12,080 nucleotides of DNA, from positions 1 through 12,080 of the forward strand of contig JAFCBW010000017.1 in the NCBI GenBank assembly GCA_017610525.1, read 5' to 3'. Below, in pieces: positions 1 through 5,493 of the stretch. The notes under the pieces were generated by a model. The model did no database searches. It worked only from the letters and a program-made list of their open reading frames with translations, and was not told where the DNA came from. The stretch is from Candidatus Nanohalarchaeota archaeon (GTDB lineage Archaea; EX4484-52; B79-G9). The position numbers and the translations under genes were made by a program. Position 1 is the stretch's first letter, and the number at the start of each line of letters is the position of its first letter.

Positions 1-1
1 C

Positions 2-1009
2 CTCCTCCTGGGAACAATATCACACTACCTGCTCGGCTTCAGATGGCTCCTCGCGTTCCCCCTCGGCGCACTATTCTGCGTACTCGACGGCACAATAATA
101 AACAGCATCTTGGAAACAATAAAACTCAGCCCAAAAGCAGAAGCACAGATTCAAAGTGAAAGCGCAATAATCGACATCCTCGTCATCGTCGGCATCCTCT
201 CCATACTCAACTTCTCCACAATGGCCATGAACGAAATAACCCAGAGCCTCACAAGCTACCTATTCCTAAGCTTCGGCATAGGCATCATCGTCGCCATAAT
301 ATGGGCATTCGCACTAAAACACGTAGGCGACTACTCAAGCGCACCAGTCGCCACAATGGCAGTCCTCGTCACACTCTACGCCTTCGCAGAATACGTCGAA
401 GCAAATGGCGTCATAACAGTATTCTTCTTCTCCATAATGCTCGGCAACGCCAGCCTCTGGAGCAAACTCCTCTACAAGGAACAAAAAGAAGACGTAGGCC
501 TCCTGCAACTCGAGACAAAACACTTCTTCAAAGACATAAGCTTCCTCATCCGCACATTCCTCTTCGTATACCTCGGCATCCTCGTAGACTTCAGCCAGTG
601 GATATACCTCCTATACGGCCTCATATTTTTCCTCACTGCATACACACTAAGAGCACTCATCGTAAGAAAACTCATAAACCATGACCTTGAAGAAAAAGAC
701 GAGCACTTCCTCGAAGCCATGTGCGCAAAAGGCCTCACCCCAACAGTCATGCTCGCAGTAATACAGGCAAACGCCGCATTCACAAACATCGTAGTCGGGG
801 GCATATTCTCAAGCATCCTCATAACATCGATACTAATATTCCTGATAGACAAAAACAAATTCACCTCAATCAGCGAAATAATCTACAAACAACTAGGGCA
901 GCACAAAAACAAAAACCGCCCGCACAACCGCGAAGAAGACAACGAAGAAGAACCCCGCGAACCAAACACATTCGCAGAAGACATAAAAATAATCTCAAAA
1001 GCAGTTTAA
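2..1009 (+). CDS. Cation:proton antiporter, CPA/NhaP-Kef type (5' end missing)
   Basis: The frame is open from the window edge to TAA at 1007-1009, giving 335 codons of a longer protein. It is a polytopic membrane protein with many hydrophobic helices. One region reads GALFCVLDG followed by SESAIIDILVIVG. This matches the two ion-site helices of monovalent cation/proton exchangers, where an acidic residue follows the ESA-x-x-D pattern; here that Asp is kept within ESAIID. Such proteins exchange Na+ or K+ for H+ across the cytoplasmic membrane, controlling pH and cation balance. The last 40 or so residues are hydrophilic and rich in Glu, Arg and Asn, forming a cytoplasmic tail with no recognisable TrkA-N or TrkA-C domain. 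A TTG at 110 is only an internal codon; coding clearly continues upstream. Ion specificity cannot be told. It seems unrelated to the downstream operon, being separated from it by about 700 bp. Confidence 0.82.
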   Translation, partial: LLLGTISHYLLGFRWLLAFPLGALFCVLDGTIINSILETIKLSPKAEAQIQSESAIIDILVIVGILSILNFSTMAMNEITQSLTSYLFLSFGIGIIVAIIWAFALKHVGDYSSAPVATMAVLVTLYAFAEYVEANGVITVFFFSIMLGNASLWSKLLYKEQKEDVGLLQLETKHFFKDISFLIRTFLFVYLGILVDFSQWIYLLYGLIFFLTAYTLRALIVRKLINHDLEEKDEHFLEAMCAKGLTPTVMLAVIQANAAFTNIVVGGIFSSILITSILIFLIDKNKFTSISEIIYKQLGQHKNKNRPHNREEDNEEEPREPNTFAEDIKIISKAV

Positions 1010-1053
1010 CAGCATACAAAATACGCACACTCTAACCACACTTCAGAACATAA

Positions 1054-1070
1054 CCCTCCTTCTTTCTCGC
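1054..1070 (+). terminator. Pyrimidine tract, possible terminator of the antiporter gene
   Basis: A run of C and T with short T clusters lies about 45 nt after the antiporter stop, in an otherwise A-rich spacer. Archaeal termination often uses T-rich tracts without a hairpin. The T runs are short, so support is weak. Confidence 0.25.
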
Positions 1071-1081
1071 ACCAAAACAAA

Positions 1082-1089
1082 TTTAATAC
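1082..1089 (+). promoter_or_regulatory. Weak TATA-like box upstream of the small open frame
   Basis: TTTAATAC resembles an archaeal TATA box. It would place a start near 1108-1112, about 40 nt before the start of the open frame at 1148. It is weaker than the TTTATAA boxes at 1456 and 1670. Confidence 0.25.
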
Positions 1090-1198
1090 TATACACGAAA
1101 CACACATCATCAACAACACAAGATATAGACAAACACCAAGGCGATAAATTAGGATATTTAATCCAGATACAAAAACCACCTGCGAAAAGATTAGAAGA

Positions 1199-1414
1199 TT
1201 GATAGGACACTACGATGAAAAAAACAAACCATTAGGCTATGAGCACGATACATTGACAAATAATGGATATAGACCGATAGAGCACACCACTGGAATTGAC
1301 TCTCACTTTGAAATCAAAAAGATGTACCATTGCCCAGATTTCAACATCGCAGTCAGTGGTGCAAGCAGACACCACATAGGCAAAGTAGTTTATGCTATAG
1401 AAAGATACACATAG
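1199..1414 (+). CDS. Small hypothetical protein or gene remnant
   Basis: I do not recognise this protein. The frame is open from codon ATT at 1148 to TAG at 1412-1414 (88 codons). There is no ATG before an internal Met codon, no GGTG Shine-Dalgarno, and the first conventional start is TTG at 1199 (71 aa). The predicted product is polar, with many His and Tyr residues, no membrane segment and no clear signal peptide. Base use differs from every neighbour: codons such as GAT, TAT, AAT, ACT, GGT and TTT are common here, while flanking genes almost always end codons in A or C. That suggests either a recently acquired gene or the 3' remnant of a decayed one. A second short open stretch ends at the TGA at 1200-1202 in another frame, which would fit a frameshifted remnant. 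Expression is doubtful. Confidence 0.35.
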   Translation: MIGHYDEKNKPLGYEHDTLTNNGYRPIEHTTGIDSHFEIKKMYHCPDFNIAVSGASRHHIGKVVYAIERYT

Positions 1415-1455
1415 AAACCTAATAACCCAACCATCCCTAAAAACAAATCAATACA

Positions 1456-1463
1456 TTTATAAA
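1456..1463 (+). promoter_or_regulatory. TATA box for the candidate RNA at about 1486-1608
   Basis: TTTATAAA is a strong archaeal TATA box in non-coding DNA. The 12-bp context ATACATTTATAA (1451-1462) recurs exactly at 1665-1676, in front of the tRNA. The predicted transcription start is about 1483-1487, and no ORF with a start codon and ribosome site follows. Confidence 0.55.
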
Positions 1464-1485
1464 CTTAACCACACTAAAAACTATA

Positions 1486-1608
1486 TTCGTAAAACATAAC
1501 CAAAATAGAACTATTAATGAACATCGCAGGGGAATTCACCAATATTCTCTATTCATCCATCAGCCGGGGGAAAACCGGCATCATATAACCTATCAGAGTA
1601 ATAACTAT
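1486..1608 (+). ncRNA. Candidate small structured RNA of unknown family
   Basis: This stretch follows a good TATA box and holds no convincing ORF. Two hairpins are visible. The first pairs GGGGAAT (1529-1535) with ATTCTCT (1544-1550), using two G-U pairs that exist only if the + strand is transcribed. The second pairs GCCGG (1563-1567) with CCGGC (1575-1579) around a GGGAAAA loop. A weak interrupted stem may close them: TAG, TATTA and TGA at 1506-1520 against TCA, TAATA and CTA at 1593-1607. G-rich runs here stand out from the A/C-rich surroundings. I found no match to SRP RNA, RNase P RNA, H/ACA or C/D guides. The ends are guesses from the TATA position and the pairing. Confidence 0.33.
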
Positions 1609-1669
1609 GTACACACCAAACATCTCAAAAATTCTAACAACAAAAACAAACCTCTCATCCACAGATACA
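1609..1669 (+). other. Spacer without recognisable features
   Basis: This A/C-rich spacer lies between the candidate RNA and the tRNA promoter. I see no ORF, repeat or strong hairpin. Together with 1415-1455 it completes the non-coding stretch between the small open frame and the tRNA. Confidence 0.5.
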
Positions 1670-1677
1670 TTTATAAT
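1670..1677 (+). promoter_or_regulatory. TATA box for tRNA-Lys and probably the polymerase operon
   Basis: TTTATAAT is an archaeal TATA box. It would start transcription near 1696-1700, giving a leader of about 32 nt before the tRNA 5' end for RNase P to remove. No comparable box lies between the tRNA and rpoH, where only 23 nt are available. This is therefore the nearest clear promoter for the whole downstream operon. Confidence 0.6.
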
Positions 1678-1770
1678 ATTATCACTTAAATAGAGTACTT
1701 CCAATTCCAAACACATAATACACACAGAGTGGGCCCGTAGCTCAGTCTGGCTAGAGCACCGGGCTCTTAA

Positions 1771-1827
1771 TCGACGAGGGTGAAGCTTTTAACCAGACGG
1801 TTAATGCACCGGAATCTGTAGAAGATA
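1771..1827 (+). other. tRNA-Lys intron 1 (anticodon loop, 57 nt)
   Basis: The intron separates the anticodon loop from the 3' strand of its stem. The cut can be placed at 37/38 (1770-1826) or 38/39 (1771-1827); both give the same mature RNA because 1770 and 1827 are both A. The second placement allows a 4-bp central helix, TCTT (1765-1768) with AAGA (1822-1825), and an AAT bulge. The other side has TA opposite C1764, so the bulge-helix-bulge is relaxed. The 37/38 placement keeps three-base bulges but has a C-A mismatch in its central helix. Inside the intron TTAACC and GGTTAA form a hairpin around AGAC. Confidence 0.85.
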
Positions 1828-1848
1828 CCCGGGTGTCGCGGGTTCAAA

Positions 1849-1872
1849 ACGAACATAAAACGTCCGTGAAAT
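1849..1872 (+). other. tRNA-Lys intron 2 (T-loop, position 59/60, 24 nt)
   Basis: A canonical bulge-helix-bulge is visible. The outer helix is the T-stem. The 4-bp central helix pairs TTCA (1843-1846) with TGAA (1867-1870). The bulges are AA|A (1847-1849) and AT|T (1871-1873), each cut after its second base. The inner helix has C1850-G1866, G1851-C1865, A1853-U1863 and C1854-G1862. Joining 1848 to 1873 restores the seven-base T-loop TTCAAAT. Introns at 59/60 are known from some archaea, mostly Crenarchaeota, but are uncommon. Confidence 0.88.
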
Positions 1873-1912
1873 TCCCGTCGGGCCCACCACAAAACCTTTG
1901 GTGAAAAACAAC

Positions 1913-2152
1913 ATGAGCGAAAACAACATATTTACACATGAACTGGTTCCAGAACACAAAATACTCATGAAAAGCGAATCACAAAAAATTCTAAAAGAGC
2001 TCAACATAACAGCCGAGCAGCTCCCAAAAATACTCGACACAGACCCAATCGCCGTAATAATAGGCGCAAAAACAGGCGACATCATCGAAATAACCAGAGA
2101 CAGCCCCACCGCAGGAAAAACAAAATACTATCGGATTGTAATCCCGGAATAA
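1913..2152 (+). CDS. rpoH: DNA-directed RNA polymerase subunit H (RPB5 C-terminal homologue)
   Basis: This is a 79-aa protein, the usual size of archaeal subunit H, which corresponds to the conserved C-terminal domain of eukaryotic RPB5. It sits at the downstream jaw of the polymerase. Recognisable family blocks are the start HELVPEH, the middle DPIAVIIGAKTGDIIEITR and the end TKYYRIVIPE. The ATG at 1913 is chosen because GGTGA (1900-1904) lies 8 nt upstream and because homologues start at this point; TTG 1898 and GTG 1901 are in frame but fall on the ribosome site. The start codon is only 23 nt after the tRNA-Lys CCA, so the mRNA 5' end is probably made by tRNA processing. rpoB'' follows after 12 nt. 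Confidence 0.95.
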   Translation: MSENNIFTHELVPEHKILMKSESQKILKELNITAEQLPKILDTDPIAVIIGAKTGDIIEITRDSPTAGKTKYYRIVIPE

Positions 2153-2164
2153 GACGTGTTAACC

Positions 2165-3667
2165 ATGGACATCGCAAAAAGCTACCTTGAAGAATACTCG
2201 AAAAACAAAGGATTCATAGCCCACCAGATCGATTCATACAACGACTTCATCGAAAGACGCCTCCAGAAAACAGTAGACGAAATAGCTAAAATAATAATCG
2301 AACTCCCCACCGGCGAAGAACTCACAATCAAGCTTGGAAAAGTAAGCATCGAAAGAGCGCAAATAAACGAAGCAGACGGCTCCGTAAGAGCAATATACCC
2401 CTCAGAGACACGCCTAAGAAACCTCACATACTCAACCCCGATATTCGTGGAAATGACACCCGTATTCGAAGAAAGAGAACACGACACAGAAACAGTAGAA
2501 ATCGGCGAAATACCAATAATGGTAAAATCCTGCCTCTGCCCGCTCTCAAGAATGACAAAAGAAGAACTAATAACAGCAGGTGAAGACCCGGAGGACCTCG
2601 GCGGCTACTTCATAGTAAACGGCACAGAAAGAGCAATAGTATTATCAGAAGAAATAGCGCCAAACAAACTAATACTCCAGAAAAAAGCAGAAGAGATCAC
2701 AGCAAGAATAAACTGCGAAAAAAGCGGCTATATCCAGCGCCACGTATTTGAGCGATGCCCTGAAGGCATCATAACAGCAAAATTCGCAAACCTCGTAAAA
2801 ACACCAATACCCATAATCGTATTAATGAAAGCACTGGGACTCGAAACAGACAAAGAAGTCATAGAAGCAATCGGCACAGAAGAAGAAGACATTGAAGACG
2901 TATACATCAACATCTACGACACACAGATTGCAAACAGGGAAGAAGCCCTCGACTACATAGGTAAAAAGATGAAAGTGCGCATGAAAGAGCAACGAGAAGA
3001 GCGCGCCACCCAACTCCTGAACAACTACCTGCTGGCACACCTCGGAAAAGAGCCAAAAGACTCAATAAAAAAAGCAAAATTCCTCGGTCTGGTCATGCAC
3101 AAACTAATCCTTCTCCACAAAGGCAAAATCAAGGAAGATGACATAGACCATTACTCAAACAAAAGATTGAAAATGTCAGGAGACCTCCTCGAAATACTAT
3201 TCAGGTCAATCATCATGGGCCGCTGGGGCCTGATCGCGCGCCTCCAATACAACTACCAAAAAATGATGAAGCGTGGCAGAAAACTACTAAAACTTCAAAG
3301 CGTAGTAGTCTCAGACGTCCTCACAAAACAGATCATGAGAGCAATGGCAACAGGCAACTGGGTCGGCGGCAAAACCGGCGTCTGCCAGCGACTCGAACGC
3401 TCAAACTTCGTAAGGACCATAAGCCACCTAAGAAGCGTAGTATCACCCTTATCCTCCACCCAGGAACACTTCGAAGCAAGAGAACTCCACGCAACCCAAT
3501 GGGGTCGCCTATGCGCAGTAAGAACCCCTGAAGGTCAAAGCATCGGTCTGAGAAACTTCCTCGCACTGGGAGCACAGGTCACAATACCCTCTGGCGAATC
3601 AGACAAAACAAAAGTCCTAAGTACCCTGAAAAGCCTCGGAGTAGAAATCGAGGAAGAAAACAAATAA
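2165..3667 (+). CDS. rpoB2: DNA-directed RNA polymerase subunit B'' (N-terminal half of the beta/RPB2 subunit)
   Basis: This 500-aa protein carries the protrusion, lobe and fork domains of the beta-like subunit. It begins with the typical HQIDSYNDFI block, has GGYFIVNGTERAIV near residue 150, and ends after the fork region, where B'' stops in archaea with a split rpoB. The start ATG 2165 is preferred over GTG 2156 because CGTGT at 2155-2159 can act as a Shine-Dalgarno. An oddity lies at residues 440-465. Most archaeal and eukaryotic proteins read close to ELHPTHWGRICPVETPEG there, then a CGLVKNLAL-type block. This protein reads ELHATQWGRLCAVRTPEG and then SIGLRNFLAL. The rest of the fold looks intact, so it should be functional but divergent. 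It assembles with B' encoded 22 nt downstream. Confidence 0.95.
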   Translation: MDIAKSYLEEYSKNKGFIAHQIDSYNDFIERRLQKTVDEIAKIIIELPTGEELTIKLGKVSIERAQINEADGSVRAIYPSETRLRNLTYSTPIFVEMTPVFEEREHDTETVEIGEIPIMVKSCLCPLSRMTKEELITAGEDPEDLGGYFIVNGTERAIVLSEEIAPNKLILQKKAEEITARINCEKSGYIQRHVFERCPEGIITAKFANLVKTPIPIIVLMKALGLETDKEVIEAIGTEEEDIEDVYINIYDTQIANREEALDYIGKKMKVRMKEQREERATQLLNNYLLAHLGKEPKDSIKKAKFLGLVMHKLILLHKGKIKEDDIDHYSNKRLKMSGDLLEILFRSIIMGRWGLIARLQYNYQKMMKRGRKLLKLQSVVVSDVLTKQIMRAMATGNWVGGKTGVCQRLERSNFVRTISHLRSVVSPLSSTQEHFEARELHATQWGRLCAVRTPEGQSIGLRNFLALGAQVTIPSGESDKTKVLSTLKSLGVEIEEENK

Positions 3668-3689
3668 AAATAATCAAAAGCTGAACAAC

Positions 3690-5480
3690 ATGACAGAAAT
3701 TTACATTGACGGAATATACACAGGAAAATGCGACAACCCCGAAAAACTAGTCCATAGCCTGAAAGAAAAAAGAAGAAAAAACGTCCTACCCTCGCAACTC
3801 AACATCGCACACCACAAAGAAAAAGGCGAAATACAACTAAACCTTGACGGCGGCCGCGTAAGACGCCCCGTAATCGCCATTGAAAACGGAAAACCCCTAC
3901 TCACAGACGAAATGCTCAAAGACATCAAAAACAAAAAACTCACATGGGCCGACATCATAGGCCAGAACATAATAGAATTTCTCGACGCAGAAGAAGAAGA
4001 GGACGCATACATTGCCATAACCAAAGAAACAGTCACAGAAGAACACACGCACCTCGAAATCGACCCGATACTTATACTCGGCATCGCCGCATCACTTCTG
4101 GCATACCCTGAAAAAGACCGTGGCGACCGTCTGAACTACGGCTCACGAATGATAGTACAGTCAACAGGCATATACCTCCACAACTACCTGCTAAGAGACG
4201 ACACAACATCCCACCTCCTGATACACGCACAAAGGCCGATTGTCCAATCACAGACAACAAAAGCAACCGGTCTCGCAACCCACCCCACAGGCCAGAATCT
4301 CATAATCGCCATAATGCCATACTACAGCTACAACATCGAAGATTCCATAGTAATAAACAAAAGCTCACTTGAGCGTGGTCTTGGCAGATCCCTATTCATC
4401 CGCACACACCTCACAGAAGCAAGAAGATACTGGGGAGGCCAGGAAGATGAAATAGGCATCCCCGACCCGGAAGTGCGGGGCTACAAATCAGAAGAAGAAT
4501 ACTCCATGCTCGGCGAAGAAGGAATAATCTCACCAGAAACAAGAGTAAAAGGTGGCAGCGTACTAGTCGGAAAAACATCACCCCTACGTTTCCTCGGCAT
4601 CCAGAAAGAGATAAGGATGGGCATAAAAGACCGCAGGGAAAACTCACTGACAGCATCAAAAGGAGATAACTGCACAGTAGAAAAAGTAATACTCACAAGC
4701 ACAAAAGACGGCAACACACTGATAAAAGCATCAGTAAGAGAACTCAAAATCCCCGAAGTTGGCGACAAATTCGCATCCCGTCACGGTCAAAAAGGTGTAA
4801 TCGGCCTGGTCGTGCCTGAAGAAAATATGCCATTCACCAAAGACGGCATGACACCGGACATAATAATCAACCCTCACGCAATCCCATCAAGAATGACAGT
4901 CGGCCAGCTACTGGAAATCATCGCAGGCAAAAAAGGCAGCCTTGAAGGAAAAGAACAGGACGGCACAGCATTCAAAGGTAACGTAGAGGAAGTAAGAACC
5001 CAGTTAAAAAAACTCGGATTCCGTGATGACGGAAAAGAGCGCCTATACAACGGCATAACCGGAGAAGCCATCGAAGCACCGATACTCATCGGCATGGGTT
5101 ATTATCAGCGCCTTTACCATATGGTATCTCATAAGATACACGCACGATCACGCGGTCCTGTCGCACTGCTGACAAAACAGCCAACAGAAGGCCGTTCAAA
5201 AGAAGGTGGGCTAAGATTCGGAGAAATGGAGAAAGACTGCCTCATAGCACACGGTGCAGCAGTAGTCCTCAAAGAAAGATTCTCATCAGACAAGACACAG
5301 ATTCCAATCTGCAAAGAATGCGGAATAACCGCAATACACGACAGGATAAAAAACAAAATATACTGCCCACTCTGCAAAGGCTCAAAAATAGAAAATGTTG
5401 AAATGTCCTACGCATTCAAACTACTGCTCGACGAACTGCGCAGCATGCTAATATACCCTCAAATTAGCACAGAAAACTAA
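3690..5480 (+). CDS. rpoB1: DNA-directed RNA polymerase subunit B' (C-terminal half of the beta/RPB2 subunit)
   Basis: This 596-aa protein contains the external domains, hybrid-binding domain and wall of the beta-like subunit. The start region GGRVRRPVIAIENGKPLL is typical of archaeal B'. The block GDKFASRHGQKGV (residues 358-370) is the conserved nucleic-acid-binding segment near the active centre. EGRSKEGGLRFGEMEKDCLIAHGA is the conserved switch/anchor region. A zinc site is formed by C541 and C544 with C559 and C562, and the protein ends with the family's YAFKLLLDELRSM block. ATG 3690 agrees with homologues, although the upstream spacer has no GGTG motif, unlike every other operon gene except rps7. 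Translation may depend on coupling to rpoB''. Sequence conservation is better here than in the B'' fork region. Confidence 0.96.
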   Translation: MTEIYIDGIYTGKCDNPEKLVHSLKEKRRKNVLPSQLNIAHHKEKGEIQLNLDGGRVRRPVIAIENGKPLLTDEMLKDIKNKKLTWADIIGQNIIEFLDAEEEEDAYIAITKETVTEEHTHLEIDPILILGIAASLLAYPEKDRGDRLNYGSRMIVQSTGIYLHNYLLRDDTTSHLLIHAQRPIVQSQTTKATGLATHPTGQNLIIAIMPYYSYNIEDSIVINKSSLERGLGRSLFIRTHLTEARRYWGGQEDEIGIPDPEVRGYKSEEEYSMLGEEGIISPETRVKGGSVLVGKTSPLRFLGIQKEIRMGIKDRRENSLTASKGDNCTVEKVILTSTKDGNTLIKASVRELKIPEVGDKFASRHGQKGVIGLVVPEENMPFTKDGMTPDIIINPHAIPSRMTVGQLLEIIAGKKGSLEGKEQDGTAFKGNVEEVRTQLKKLGFRDDGKERLYNGITGEAIEAPILIGMGYYQRLYHMVSHKIHARSRGPVALLTKQPTEGRSKEGGLRFGEMEKDCLIAHGAAVVLKERFSSDKTQIPICKECGITAIHDRIKNKIYCPLCKGSKIENVEMSYAFKLLLDELRSMLIYPQISTEN

Positions 5481-5493
5481 CAAGGTGCAACAA

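Larger units (their letters stand above)
1731..1889 (+). tRNA. tRNA-Lys(CUU), two introns, CCA encoded
   Basis: The acceptor stem is GGGCCCG (1731-1737) with CGGGCCC (1879-1885), then discriminator A1886 and an encoded CCA (1887-1889). U8-A9 are followed by D-arm GCTC/GAGC (1740-1743, 1754-1757) with a GG-containing loop. The anticodon arm is CCGGG (1759-1763) and CCCGG (1828-1832) around loop CTCTTAA, so the anticodon is CUU, reading the Lys codon AAG. The variable loop is GTGTC (1833-1837). The T-stem is GCGGG (1838-1842) with CCCGT (1874-1878), but 31 nt separate its strands instead of 7. Removing 57 nt from the anticodon loop and 24 nt from the T-loop leaves a standard 78-nt tRNA with T-loop TTCAAAT. 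Both introns would be cut by the archaeal splicing endonuclease. The gene heads the polymerase operon. Confidence 0.95.

Noticed and set aside
472..864. Long minus-strand open frames within the antiporter, polymerase and ribosomal genes
   Set aside because: They mirror the real genes. The A/C-rich sense strand rarely gives antisense stop codons, and their products are low-complexity with no recognisable family.
1505..1595. Minus-strand pattern resembling a C/D box guide RNA (ATGATGC, CTGA, GGATGA, GTGA in order)
   Set aside because: The first would-be guide is the self-complementary GCCGG hairpin, the last box is not CUGA, no terminal stem closes it, and the promoter and G-U pairs favour the other strand.
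1838..1878. A degenerate or pseudo tRNA because the T-loop appears to be 31 nt long
   Set aside because: A perfect bulge-helix-bulge explains the extra 24 nt and removal gives a fully regular tRNA.
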